Source of the DNA: Angiostrongylus vasorum
Lineage: Eukaryota; Nematoda; Chromadorea; Rhabditida; Metastrongylidae
DNA length: 64,000 bases
Direction of reading: 5' to 3'
Assembly: GCA_018806985.1 (NCBI GenBank)
Contig: JADANN010000040.1
Location: 156,001 to 220,000, forward strand
Below are positions 1 to 10,259 of the stretch, in pieces. The stretch's first letter is position 1; each line of letters opens with the position of its first letter. The notes beneath the pieces were generated by a model that saw only the letters and a program-made list of their open reading frames with translations, was not told the DNA's origin and searched no databases. The position numbers and the translations under genes were made by a program.

Positions 1-969
1 ACATCAGTAGTCTCGTCATTCCGTAGTGTATCCGATCACCGCGTTCTACGTGAGAATATTCAATAAGCTGAGAAAGGGCTCCTGTCATCGCCCACCAAAA
101 ACATGGTAAGTCGTATATGAGGAAAACATTCCAGAACATTCTGAGTGAAATTCTATCTGGAGGTGAAAAGCAGATTAAGGAAGGCCGAAGACAAGGAGCT
201 GTTTGTCAAAGGACCTTCATGTTGTGCTTCACTGACCTTATTTCTTCAAGCAAAAATATCAGGTCGCTTCTTGATTACCACTATGATGTTGCTCAAAGAG
301 AAGGAAACTGAAGCTTGATCGGCCAAGCATGACCTGCTTTTCGGCGGCAATCAATCCTCCACCAGTCGATTTTTCATCAGCAAGAATATGGTGTGACTCT
401 ATCTTAACACCGACTTCCACTAATCCTCGATAAAAAAATAATCAAGACCTTCTTCTACTAAGATAATAAGTATGTACTGACTTCCACATTATCAGATTTC
501 CGCACTTTTCACACAAAAAGTCTGTTTTGTTCCTAGTTTTGTTCTTGACCAGCTGTATATTTGCTCTTTGTTGAAGCTCAACAAAGAGTGAAAAGCAGCA
601 GCACAATAAACGGTCAGGTTGACAAGGCAGTTGCTGCCTCTGAAAAGGGAAAACCACCAGAAGTAGCGTTTCATATCAGCTCAAACTACCCTATTTGTTG
701 TGGTCCTTTTTTTTCTTTTCATCTTTTTGAAAACGTGTTAACTTTGATTTGAATGTTATTGGAGGAGCTAATGGAGTCCCATTCTTCGCACGATGTATGC
801 GTAGAATATTTGACTACGATAGAATTTGGAATGTTTTTCGAATGAAGTGACTTCCATGTGGTTAGAAAAAATATGAGAATAATGAAAACATCTTTCAGAA
901 AAAAGAACTCAACTTGAAGCAACAACCAAAAGATGAGATAAAAAGTGCAACAGTGTTGGAGTAGAGTAA
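1..969. other. No gene recognised
   Basis: A 64-codon plus-strand ORF at 117-311 has no recognisable domain, signal peptide or supporting splice sites. No repeat shared with the rest of the window was noticed before the Penelope-like fragment that starts near 970. Confidence 0.4.
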
Positions 970-1517
970 AAACCTTTCATGGTGCAAACGAAAAACAAGA
1001 CTAAGTACCCTACTAGGGACGCATTGGATAGAAAAAACATGGCGGAGACGATTTCGATATTAAAGTCAATATCCTCGCACAGGACGCCAAAACACCAACG
1101 CGCAAACTTCTAAAGGATTTTTGGTTAAATACCAGGAACCCTAGAATGAACAGAAGGGGGAATGCCCGGAGATCACACCTTCGAATCGACTTTTGATGTG
1201 GGGTGGTGCATTTATCGACCATATGCGACTCTGATCAGCTGTTCTTCCTTAGTGGAAGGCACGTAATAAATGGTGGGTTTTTTCGAGAAGCTGTTGACCG
1301 TGTGATTGCGATTTAGATTTTTCATCTTTCTGTAGGCGTCATCGGAGCGTTTGACTTAGTAAATTGCCTATCAATATACCGTTCCAGGCTCTGAAGAAGG
1401 CGAGATCCGCCGAAACGTCAGCTTTAACGGATTAAAGAATAAAAGTAACACCTCGTGTTTGCTCAACAAGAATATCGAGAAGTATTTGATCAATGCCGTG
1501 GTTAATAGACAGTCGAT
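970..1517 (+). mobile_element. Penelope-like element, 3' fragment
   Basis: The 5' part resembles the end of the GIY-YIG endonuclease region of the other Penelope-like copies here, with frameshifts. Residues such as KTLEAFW-like and NPRMNRR-like stretches can be read across frames. It is followed by the element's 3' end: a hammerhead-like core at 1391-1418, then a terminal segment (about 1440-1515) that recurs at 6330-6392 and 22620-22675 and, inverted, at 5160-5250, 7540-7600 and 21570-21630. Reverse transcriptase is absent. The copy is 5'-truncated and dead. GIY-YIG coupled to this kind of terminal structure is the hallmark of Penelope-like retroelements (family knowledge). Confidence 0.7.
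1391..1418 (+). ncRNA. Hammerhead-ribozyme-like core in Penelope terminus
   Basis: The core reads CTGAAGA, then a short stem (GGCG / CGCC) with a small loop, then GAAA and CGTC. This matches the conserved hammerhead core CUGANGA - stem II - GAAA. Penelope-like elements are known to carry minimal hammerhead motifs in their terminal repeats. Stem III and the cleavage site were not convincingly resolved, so activity is unknown. Confidence 0.5.
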
Positions 1518-1519
1518 CG

Positions 1520-2030
1520 TGGGCAAAACCTTTTAGCTTGTTGACAAGCTTTTGTGAGGTTGTTATTAATCATTATCGTGGATGACGTTTTCGCGGTAGA
1601 ACATCGATCAGGTTGAGTGTTCAGAGCAGTTGTTTCTTCTTCTGATGTGGGTCTTCACAGTCATCGTATCAAGTGGAATCGAATAGAATGGATAACCGCA
1701 CAACTGAATGAGCATCACCCACTTTTTCCTTTTATGTAGGATGATTTTTTCCCCTGGAGTAAACCACCTCACTCGCCTGCTCCTTAGGATGAACAACGAA
1801 TCTAGGTCGATTAGGTCGATTACCATCCAAAATTACTAGTTTTGAGGATAACAATGTCAAGTCATTGCAAGTACATCCGACTTCATAAGGACTCCTCACA
1901 ACACCTTTTCAATTCACAAATGTCAGAGATCGTATTTCGATCGTATTAAGAAGTCCTCACTAGTCCTTTCAGAATTTTCAGGAAAACAACGCTCAATGCC
2001 GTTCTAGTATGTTAACCCACGCATATCAGG
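1520..2030. repeat. Diverged duplicate of 13265-13720
   Basis: This stretch is collinear with 13265-13720 over several blocks, for example the cagtcatcgtatcaagtgga region here and catagtattcgcatcaagtc there, followed by matching pyrimidine-rich and TTGGC/ATCCAAAATT blocks. By eye, identity is roughly two thirds, so this duplication is older than the 2967/17922 one. No convincing gene was found; the 72-codon minus-strand ORF at 1608-1826 is not conserved in the other copy. Confidence 0.5.
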
Positions 2031-2966
2031 AATGGAAGAAATGCTGCATAGCCTTCACAAGATTAAAAAGAAAAGGCACCTGTTCATCTAAATGTTCAAT
2101 AGCCATAGGAGTCATTCAAAAGTTTTTATAACTCGACAATGCCCTGTCGCACTCTGTGCATTTGTTATCATTCTCAAAGCTATCTAAGTGACATTTCACA
2201 GACCTTACCTTGAGATGCAGATAAGAATATACGCACCACAGGCCAAAAATGTAGAATTTCAACCAGATCTGTTATGCGTTCAGGCATTCCAGGAAATTCG
2301 CAGGTGAGAGGTAGAGATATTCCTGTAAGATGGCATAAACAGAATTAACCCAACTTTTAAAATCTTCCAATTAAGAATAACGGAGCAGGAGGCAGAGTAG
2401 ATTTTAAAATATGACACAAAAACAAGTTTCAGACAAGATTTCGCCTACTGCGTTTCAGCGTTTTCTTTGCAAAAACCACTTGTCGATGACCGTTTTGCTG
2501 ATAAGGCAAAAGGTGAAAAAAAATTATTAGAGTGTCGAAGAATTCCAACCAAAGTCAGGAGAACGAATATCTCGGAAATATTTCAAAAAAAGGGCAGCCG
2601 AATTGAAATCACCAGTGAAATCGCAGCTGAAGTTACCTTCTAGGAAATTCAGCAATCCAAGTTGCATGCAGTGCGGAAGCAACTTAGCCCAGTTCATACA
2701 TAACTGATAATAAATCTTACATGTTCTGCAGAAATTTTATCATGAAAAAATTTAAGTAACGTCGATAAAACGGTTGAAAGATAAAAATATAAGACTCGTT
2801 TGCATTAAGTGCTTTACAAAGACTAGAACACTGTGAAACTGTTGGAATTACTCCATTTTACTGGTAGAAGACGGCGGTGAAGCACCATAAACACGTAGAT
2901 GATGTGTTTGTCCTGTTCAAGTTTTATCTGTTAATGATCAGACGCACATAAGCAGATTGGCTTAAT
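2031..2966. other. No gene or repeat recognised
   Basis: AT-rich sequence without a long ORF, without a spliced model that I could support, and without a clear second copy in the window. Confidence 0.4.
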
Positions 2967-3574
2967 CTGGAATAGAAGTGCTTGTTGAGTTTTTGCATTA
3001 ACTACTGATAATTCATTGGAGATTATTCATGATACGCAGTTTCGTTGTGTTGTCGTGCTACGCGCTTTTCTTATTCTACCTTCACGTGTGGGTCCAGTGC
3101 ATCCTTAATTTCAGGACTTGAGCTACGAAATACGGTTTTCGCGTTAAATCAAAAGTTGCACAAAACTCATTTTTCACCGAAGTTGTGTGCGAGTATCAAA
3201 TAGTGCGCTACTTCCTTTACACCTCGTTAATAAGAATTTGATCCTTGTCAACGTGATACTGAAGTTCACGACATCAACTGTGCCATCTGGGATGTAGTTG
3301 TAGGAATTCGCTTCCAACGATGTATTGTGTGGAAGTAATAAGAACCAGCATATCCCCTTTACAACGAGCTTATATCCTGTAGGAAGAAAGATAGCATAGC
3401 TTCTCTTGAGCCATTCCCAATCAGCAGCTTATCATTGACGTTTGTGTGCAATAGTTTTCTTAAGACATAAGGTACCAGCTTGCAAGAGTTCTGAGCTGTG
3501 CAGCTTTAGTAAAACTTTTCTCTCTCAACTCTCTTGTCTTTTTTGTCGCCTACCAGATAGCTAACGGTGATTCC

Positions 3575-3838
3575 TCACAATATTTGGTCTACTGAGTTTC
3601 TCGAAGAAGTCGAGCTCCTTTTCTGGATAGTCGAAGCTGTTGAACGCTGAATAATAGATGTGCAGGGATACAGCTTTGAAATCTGATAGGATAGTGAAAG
3701 TCGAAAGTTTTCAAGAAGCGAAAAAAGTGGATAGACAACCACAGCTGTTGATAGCAACCACATAGCCGGTATCACAGATGCGAAATCCTTGCGACTTCTT
3801 GGCATAAGCATTGAGTTAATTAAGTACAGTTCGGTCAT
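3575..3838 (-). CDS. Unknown ORF kept in both duplicates (possible exon)
   Basis: An 87-codon minus-strand ORF begins at 3838 with residues MTELYLINSMLMPRSRKDFA, followed by a hydrophobic stretch (roughly residues 24-45) that could be a membrane segment. The first 44 or so residues are nearly identical in copy B (18519-18788). After that the frames differ, because copy A has an 8-nt insertion near 3708 relative to copy B. It starts 119 bp from the divergent secreted-peptide gene at 3957. I do not recognise the family. It may be an exon of a larger minus-strand gene or a chance ORF that looks conserved only because the duplication is recent. Confidence 0.3.
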   Translation of the reverse strand: MTELYLINSMLMPRSRKDFASVIPAMWLLSTAVVVYPLFSLLENFRLSLSYQISKLYPCTSIIQRSTASTIQKRSSTSSRNSVDQIL

Positions 3839-3910
3839 TGTTAAAACGCTCAGCAGTTTTTAAAAATTAGTCGTATTTATGAAGCTGTAATGAGCGTCTG
3901 AAGACTCCGT

Positions 3911-3918
3911 TATATAAA
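3911..3918 (+). promoter_or_regulatory. TATA box of the secreted-peptide gene
   Basis: TATATAAA lies about 39 nt upstream of the ATG at 3957. The same motif and spacing occur in copy B (18861-18868), and a TATA box at similar spacing precedes the micro-exon gene at 41263. Confidence 0.55.
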
Positions 3919-3956
3919 TCCCGTATTTGAAAACTATTCAGCTGACGAAACAGACA

Positions 3957-4331
3957 ATGCAACTACGCCTGTTGATCCTTCTGTGTTTCACCTCCAGGTC
4001 AGTCTCCCCATCGTTTTCTTACGCCCACCTAAATTTCATAGAGTCCCATATGATCTGCTGGATGAAGTCTCGTTTTCAGTTTTCCTTCAAGCGTTTAACA
4101 CCGTCGAATCCGGTGAGTTCTATAGTAACAGTAATGAGCATAGTACTAAGTAGAAAAACAGAAATTTGCGAACTAGAAGCAAAATTGAAACGGAATATTT
4201 CATGTAATTCAGCTATCGCCATGGATGGTCCTCGTCGAATACCAACTACGAAAGGTGTGCTGGAGCATTTTTCTGGTTTACGCAAAAAAATGTCTAAGGA
4301 CATAAATGAAACAACATTAGGAATAATATAA
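3957..4331 (+). CDS. Small secreted peptide, three exons, unknown family
   Basis: Exons are 3957-3997, 4042-4112 and 4213-4331 with GT-AG introns of 44 and 100 nt (phases 2 and 1). The predicted product is 76 residues. Exon 1 encodes MQLRLLILLCFTS, a compact signal-peptide core. Exon 2 encodes VPYDLLDEVSFSVFLQAF and a few more residues. Exon 3 is basic in the middle (DGPRRIP, LRKKMSKD), has one N-glycosylation sequon (NET) and stops at TAA. No cysteine follows the signal peptide, so it is not a disulfide-rich toxin-like peptide. I do not recognise the family. Support comes from the signal peptide, phase-consistent splice sites, a TATA box and retention in the duplicate at 18907. Possible distant relics lie at 28905-29557 and 38250-39125. 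The gene order suggests a short, single-promoter gene just upstream of SINE1. Confidence 0.6.
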   Translation: MQLRLLILLCFTSRSVSPSFSYAHLNFIESHMICWMKSRFQFSFKRLTPSNPVSSIVTVMSIVLSRKTEICELEAKLKRNISCNSAIAMDGPRRIPTTKGVLEHFSGLRKKMSKDINETTLGII

Positions 4332-4442
4332 TCACAATAATCATAATACGATGATGCTGAGATTTATGCAAAACTCCGGTCCGCAGGTGTACACCTTAGA
4401 GGGTCTAACGCATTCACCACTACGACATGGGATAGACCATAA
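4332..4442 (-). repeat. SINE1 fragment, inverted partner of 4443-4710
   Basis: Truncated minus-orientation copy: the block TTTATGCAAAACTCCGGTCC and the following element tail match the complement of SINE1. It abuts a plus-orientation copy and so forms a head-to-head inverted pair, also present at 19250-19616. Confidence 0.65.
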
Positions 4443-4710
4443 ATTACAGTGATTTATACTATAACTTTAGCCTAATTCGGTCCAATGCCGATTTCTACCC
4501 TCGACATTAATCGCGTTGATGGGTGATCGGTGATTGCACATATAACAGATGGCTGAGAGAAAGCCGAAACGAAAGACCGCATAGTGCACTGGTGAACGCG
4601 TCACACTGTGGCAAATTCGATCTCCAACGCAGACACTTCTGGTTTGGAATTTTGCAAATACCTCAGCATCACTGTGGTTATATTTCACAGCATACCTTGC
4701 AATGAAAAAA
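4443..4710 (+). repeat. SINE1, tRNA-like dispersed repeat
   Basis: Plus-orientation copy with leader, a tRNA-like A box region (GTGCACTGGTGAACGCG, diverged), a B box region (AAATTCGATCTCC) and the conserved tail TTTTGCAAATACCTCAGCAT. The family recurs at 25200, 25500, 30768, 31815, 33585, 44935 and 57390-58580. Confidence 0.75.
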
Positions 4711-5050
4711 GAATAGGCAGCAAATAAAAAGTGCTTACAGTACCAACAAGCCCAACTGAAACAACAGAAGGCTCCAGTACCGCTACACCACAGAGCCAGG
4801 GTACGCTTGAGTTTTTTGTTTCCCGCAATAATGAAGAAATGGCACAATAGTGTTTTATAGTCAATGTTAGTACAAATATCAGGCAGAAAAAAGAATAGAC
4901 AGCAGATAAAAAGTGCTTACAGTAGCAACAACGCCAACTGGAACGACGGAAGGCCCCAGTACCGCTGCACCAGAGCCAGGTACGCTTGAGTTCTTTGTTT
5001 CCGGCAATAATTAAGAAATGGCACAACAGTGTTTTATAGTCGATGTTAGT
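4711..5050. repeat. 180-bp tandem repeat, two units
   Basis: The unit begins GAATAGRCAGCARATAAAAA and recurs at 4711 and 4893 (182-bp spacing). It is derived from the sequence downstream of SINE1. Copy B of the segmental duplication has four units at 19617-20334. Confidence 0.85.
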
Positions 5051-5265
5051 AAAATATGATCATGTTTCAGCAAGTACTTTTAACTGAGCGCAGGCAGCAA
5101 TTCTGCTTTACTTTTTACATTGCTAAATCCCGTATTTGCCATTAATGACTAAAAGTTTAAATCACGTCCGACTTCCCATTAACCTCGGCACTGATCAAGT
5201 AATTATTTGTATTCTTGTTGAGCAAACACGAGGCGTTATTTTTGTTCCTTGTTCACGAACGGGCT

Positions 5266-5294
5266 GATGTTTCGGCGGATTTCACCTTCCTCAG
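5266..5294 (-). ncRNA. Hammerhead-like core, inverted 5' end of Penelope copy
   Basis: On the minus strand it reads CTGAGGA, a GG(T)G / CGCC stem, then GAAA. The stem has one G-U type substitution relative to the 3' copy at 6296. Confidence 0.45.
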
Positions 5295-6295
5295 AGCCTG
5301 GAAAGGCCGAAACCCAAGCAGTAAAAATAGCTTGGTTCATTACCTCTCCTCTCACCCCTCTCACACGAAGAGGGCGCTTGTAAGAAAAATGTTTCGAACA
5401 GCAACCAACGTGTGCACGGGAAGAGAGCAGAGAGAGGAGTCCCGGAACTTGGCGCGGCAAATAGCCATTTTTAATGGCTACGAAACTGTAGCTCGGGACA
5501 GGTGTAGAGGAAATCCTAGGCCTCCAAACGACAACTAAGGCGATAGAAAGGTCCCGTTTATCCTACCCTTCATCTGAAATGATGTAAGTGCAGCTGTATA
5601 AAACGCTGCTTAAAGAAGAGCGGATCTTGAGGATTCGGTAAACGTAGTTGAAATAACACCGAATAATCATGGGCGCCAGCTAGTTCGTAACCGCCTATAT
5701 GATCGTCTATGTGCAATCCAAAATTGCATAATTTGCCCTAATGGTAGAGACGGTGATTGCATGAGCTCGGGAACAGTTTATTTGATCTCCTGCAAGGCGT
5801 GCGGACACGACTAAATTGGCGAAACGGGAAGGCCACTCTATGTCCGCATAGAAGAACACCTAGCCGGTAAACGCAAACCAAATACCCCACTAGGCACGAT
5901 TAGGACCCAGAGACATAACGCGGAGGACTTTGAAGTACAGGTCACGATACTCGCACGAGAATCGCGAACACAAGCGCGCAGAACTCTCGAAGCGTTCTGG
6001 ATCAATTCCAGAAATCCGAAAATGAACCGCAGGGAAGAATGCCTCATTATCACACGTGATATTGGGCAATATATAAACCTATAATTCTGGTGGGAGGGCA
6101 CATTACGCTTCCATGTGAATTCTGTGTGGTTGGTCTCCAAGCGACATACTCGGTGGAAGACTCATAGAAAGCGGTGAGTGTGCAAAGAAGCTATTTCATG
6201 TTCAATGTGATTGAAATCTTGGTTCAGCGTTTTCTCTGTTTGGTTATGAAAGTGTTTGGGCGAATAGATTGCTGTCAACTTGACCTTTCCAAGCT

Positions 6296-6323
6296 CTGAG
6301 GAAGGCGAAATCCGCCGAAACGT
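6296..6323 (+). ncRNA. Hammerhead-like core, 3' end of Penelope copy
   Basis: CTGAGGA, GGCG / CGCC stem, GAAA, CGTC: all core positions of the hammerhead consensus that can be judged are intact. Confidence 0.5.
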
Positions 6324-6393
6324 CAGCTTGTTCGTGAATAAAGAATAAAAATAACACCTCGTGTTTGCTCAACAAGAATACGAATAATTACTA

Positions 6394-7250
6394 AAAGTTT
6401 AGGTCATCGCGAGATATGGGTTGGCGGATTTTCAGGTGTTTCCCACCTATCAGGGCTACTTTCATAACAATCTTCTATCTAAATAAAGGTTAAATCTACT
6501 GTGATTCTTTATCTCCAAATCTTTTACTCACATGCAAAGTTTTCAAGAAAGTTGCCTTAAGAATTTGCCAAAAACCGTCACCTGGCTTTCCAAAGTGGGA
6601 GAAAACGTACGCTGCTTAAAAATTATCTTCTGTTAGTTAGAAAAAACATTTGGACATAGTGATGGTCCACTGAACTTCCACAATCATTGATAGGCTAGGA
6701 TGCGAGGGCAGAACAAAGCAGAAGTAGCTGCACAAAAGATTATTCAAAAATACTATGAACACTAATTCAGCAAATTGAGAACTTAGTCTCTGCAAAAGTA
6801 CAATTTCATGGCAATGGGAAGAAGCTGAGCACATTATGGAAGTTCGGAGTGCGTATCTTCCGTTTTTGTAGCCTTACATTCACATAAGGAGTAGTTTTAA
6901 ACAACGAAGACTTTTCTTCCACCTATTTTAGGAATCAGTGAATGCATTAGATTTGTCTCATGATGTTAGTTTTTCTTCGCCAATTAACATAAGTGTCACT
7001 GCGACAGGAGGAATGTATTAGAACAACGTTATGTAACAATTAATTCGTTTTCAAAAACAGCTTGCTCAGTTCAGAATTCCACTTCACCGTAAGAAACCCT
7101 GTCAAAGAGTAAGTTAATCTATCCCAGAAAACGTCATTGCTCCTCAAAAAACAAAGCCTCAATCCCGTGAACTTACCACTAATCCACAGGTTCCGGCTTT
7201 CAGATGTCGTGAACAGCTGGGAATATCTTGTAATTCCTAAATAAAGAGAT
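6394..7250. other. Duplicated non-coding sequence
   Basis: Collinear with about 20420-21280 of copy B. Short ORFs on the minus strand (6637-6834, 7040-7321) have no recognisable domain, and their frames are not fully conserved in copy B. The first 60 bp resemble 8430-8490. Confidence 0.45.
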
Positions 7251-7254
7251 AACG

Positions 7255-7440
7255 TAATGCATATCTGGCCTGTAGAATGACATGCGGTGCCCTTCTGCAT
7301 ATCTGGCCCATAGAATGACATGCGGTGGCCTGCCGATGTGTCACGTCAGTGCTGCTACGCTCCCAAACGTTCTGGTACCAATTTTCCGATCTCAGATAGA
7401 AAGAAGGCTTGCTGAGTTCGAAGAGCAGGATCGAAAGCAT
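7255..7440 (-). repeat. SINE2 fragment with internal duplication
   Basis: Minus-orientation SINE2 body (GGTACCAATTTKCC, CATATCTGGC blocks). The segment CATATCTGGCC..GAATGACATGCGGTG is present twice in tandem. The same duplicated fragment is at 21285-21465. Confidence 0.7.
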
Positions 7441-7509
7441 TTACTTGTTAATTAGGTGAGGTATAGTTCGTGGAATCAATTAATGAAGCAGACACGTCTT
7501 GTAGCAAGT

Positions 7510-8295
7510 CCCACGACCGGCATCCTATTAACCTCGGTATTGATCAAATTGTTCTCGATACTCTTATTGAACAAATGCGAGGTGTTACTTTATTCCTTAT
7601 TAGGTTAAATCTGACGTTTCGGCGGATTTCGCCTTCTTCAGAACTTGCAAGGGTATACTGATACGTAATTCACTACGTCAAACGCTTCAATAACTCATAA
7701 AGAAACAAAGAAATCTAAGTCGCAATCACACGATCAACAGCTTCTTGAAAAACGCACTATTTATTGCCTGCCTTTCACTAAGGAAGAACAGCTGATCAAC
7801 GTCGCTTATGGTCCATGAGTGCGTCACCCCACATCAAAAGTCGTGGCCAAGACAAAATCCCTTTTCTATTGCCCTTCCTTAGCGATGAAGTAAGTGTAGC
7901 TATAAAACGGAGCTTGAGAACGGCAGCCCAACACTTTCGTCATCAGTTAATTCGTAACCGCTCATGTGGTCGCCTATGTGAAACACAAAGTTAGATAATT
8001 TGCTCTTACGGCAAGGACAGTGATTGCATTAGTCCAGGTGCGATATACCTGATCTCTTGCAATATTTGCGGAGATGAATATACTGGCGAAATGGACAGAC
8101 CATTATGTACGTGTAGAAGAACATCTAGATGGCAAAAGAAAAACGAAACAAAGTATCCCTCTCAATACCTCTAAACCCCCTAAATACCTCAAGGCACATA
8201 TTAATGAAAAAAAGTACGAAGACAGTTTTCGCATATTTCAGGTAGTACGACGGAACAATACACCACTACACCAAGCACGCCAACACGTACGTTAA
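7510..8295 (+). mobile_element. Penelope-like element, 5' inverted end and GIY-YIG remnant
   Basis: Starts with the inverted terminal segment (ATTAACCTCGGTATTGATCA near 7526) carrying a minus-strand hammerhead-like core. It then encodes a degraded GIY-YIG region (about 8030-8295) with VRVEEHLDGKRKTKQS. It lacks the element's 3' half, which survives in the partner copy at 21525-22680. Confidence 0.75.
7613..7641 (-). ncRNA. Hammerhead-like core in inverted Penelope terminus
   Basis: On the minus strand it reads CTGAAGA, GGCG / CGCC stem, GAAA, CGTC. The identical motif is in copy B at 21640-21668. Confidence 0.45.
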
Positions 8296-9275
8296 AGTTC
8301 TTCATTGTTGTTACGAATGAGTAACTCACACAATAGTATCGACAACAGTACGAAATGTCTTAAAATGACACAATTTTATGAAAGCAAAAAGGAAATCAAA
8401 TTTTCACGCTATTAAGTTTTCAATTCGTCATTAATTACTATAAGTTTAGGTTATCGTAATCTATGGGTTGGAGGATTTTCGGGAGTCATCTGGTTTCCGA
8501 ACGTGTTTTCATAAGATTTCTTATGCACATATAAAAATTAAATTTGCTGAAGTTCTGCATTTCGAAAGCCTTCGTCTGGACTTAGAATTTGTGAGATCAC
8601 TTCTTCAAGAATCTGGTAGGAACGATTGTCTGCTATTGCAAAATGGCGAGCTGTGAACGTATCAGAAAAAAGTGTCTTGTGTGGTTTGTTAGCAAAAACT
8701 AACGGCCTTAGGGTGTTAATCTAAAACAACAAGGACCAACGATAAGCTGTTATGTGGTGGCAGAAGAACACAAAAATAACTTCATCAAATGATATTCACT
8801 AAAGCAAGCTTAAATTTTACGAGAGTTCAAAATCAAAATAATGAGAAAGTGCGCTGTACATTTTTGAAGTTCTCAGTGATCACTTGCTGCTTTTATGACC
8901 CCATATGATCACATTAGGACTGGTTTGGAGTTTTCAGATGAAATGAAAGTTTTTCTTTCCATTACTTCATGAATAAACGGGGACACTTCCAGGACAGACG
9001 TATTTATTTCGTAACGAAGGCGATGGGTCCTTTCAAGCAGTCAGTCCACCAAAATGTAGTGAGGAAATCGTTGGTTGCGTGTGATGGTAGTTTTGCCACG
9101 CAGGTCTTCCTAATCTGTAGCTATTCGCAAAACCTCAAACTTGAGGAATAAAACCTCTTACAAGCGCAATATTTACAGGACAATGGAACGTGATTCGAAA
9201 TGCATGTACAACAAATTGTAAAGCAAAGTCTTTCAGTGGGCAGTAGTAAAATAGTTAACAAACTAATGTAGAACA
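8296..9275. other. No gene recognised
   Basis: AT-rich. Only the block near 8430-8490 resembles another place (6394-6450). The ORFs at 8468 and 8969 have no supporting features. Confidence 0.4.
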
Positions 9276-9575
9276 TTATTCAGTCAGCAATTTTATGAAG
9301 GTAAAGGGATAAATGATAAAGCTCTCGGCGTTGATCAATCGTTGAGAAATGCGCCATGTATTCGACTTTATTATGCATCGTTTAGAGCTGACTGAATGCA
9401 TACCTGGCCTTTGATGTATTGAGCCTGTGCTGCCATCTTGCCAAACAAATCTGGTACCAATTTGCCAAACTCGGAGAGATGGAAAGCCTGGCTTGGGCGT
9501 GGGGATTGATCCCACGTGTATTTCAGGGTGCCTCCGACCTCTGCAAGACACGCGCCCATATGAGGGTATGAGATA
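9276..9575 (-). repeat. SINE2, tRNA-derived dispersed repeat
   Basis: Near full-length minus-orientation copy. The family reads, on its sense strand, a tRNA-like head with A and B boxes, then CAAGCCTTCCATCYCTCC, an AATTGGTACCAGA block, GCATTCAGTC, and a 3' part ending TTGATCAACGCCGAGAGCTT. Compare the well-preserved heads at 28620 and 42440. Confidence 0.75.
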
Positions 9576-10259
9576 TAATTAGGAAACACTGTTTGCGTGA
9601 CAGTATTAGTAAAACTATAACAGTTTAATTAATTAGTGGTCACTCTGCAAGATTGAGATAGCGATAAGAGGGATGTTCTAGGAATGAGGAAGAAGATTCT
9701 GCGAGATAAGGTACTTATGAGCTGTTCAAGTATTTGAGACAATTGCAATACTAACAGCACCTAGTAATTACATGACAATTAGTAATAACATTTATATGTC
9801 ATTAATATATTGGTGACACAAGAGCTAAAGAGTTTATTTAACATTGTTCCCACCTAAGAAAATGGGTTTTAAGAGGAGAATATTAAAAAGGGGAGCTATG
9901 GGATGACGAAGGGCAACGGCGATTTTCACACGTTGTCTGGAGGCAAATGGCACTGCTAGGCGGCGTATCTACTTCCAAACGAATGGCAAAAGTGACTGGC
10001 TCCAACACCGAAGTAGCTTTGCCGTGCGCGGTAGCGTGCCTGTTGGTTAAGAAGGAGTGTTAAAGTAGGGCAGGCACACGCGTGTTGTGTCATTAACTTA
10101 TGGTACTATAGGTTACATGATAGGAATAATAGATACAAATAAATGATTAGTGAAAGACCTATTGATGTGAATGATAGAGGACATTTCTCGTGAAATGTTC
10201 TGTATAATCTGGGCATGGACCAATAGCTTTCTGCTTTGCTGTTGCACAGAAGACAGGCT
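9576..10259. other. No gene recognised
   Basis: A locally GC-richer patch (about 9900-10085) does not translate into a sustained frame and was not seen elsewhere in the window. Confidence 0.35.

Larger units (their letters stand above)
5160..6392 (+). mobile_element. Penelope-like element inserted in copy A only
   Basis: Present in copy A and absent from copy B, where the target reads uninterrupted at about 20405-20425. A near-identical 15-17-nt direct repeat containing GACTAAAAGTTTA / TTACTAAAAGTTTA flanks it. Both ends carry the family's terminal segment in inverted orientation, each with a hammerhead-like core (5266-5294 minus, 6296-6323 plus). The interior (about 5740-6080) encodes a GIY-YIG endonuclease remnant: YLISCKACG, then IGETGRPLYVRIEEHLAGKR, then TLEAFWINSRNPKMNRREEC. 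One stop codon replaces the residue just before IGETG. Reverse transcriptase is missing, so this is a 5'-truncated non-autonomous copy. The ORFs at 5215-5538 and 5838-6140 are shadows. Confidence 0.85.
2967..8295. repeat. Segmental duplication, copy A (partner 17922-22290)
   Basis: Homology begins at the CTGGAATAGAAGTGC block (2967 and 17922) and stays collinear through a conserved minus-strand ORF, a small secreted-peptide gene, an inverted SINE1 pair, a 180-bp tandem repeat, unique sequence, a SINE2 fragment and a Penelope-like copy. Sampled stretches look about 88-97 percent identical. Copy A additionally contains a Penelope-like insertion at 5160-6392 that copy B lacks, and has two rather than four 180-bp units. 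The end is set inside the last Penelope-like fragment, where copy A stops and copy B continues. Confidence 0.88.

Noticed and set aside
5215..5538. 107-codon ORF as a gene
   Set aside because: It lies in the inverted terminal region of the Penelope-like element in a frame unrelated to GIY-YIG.
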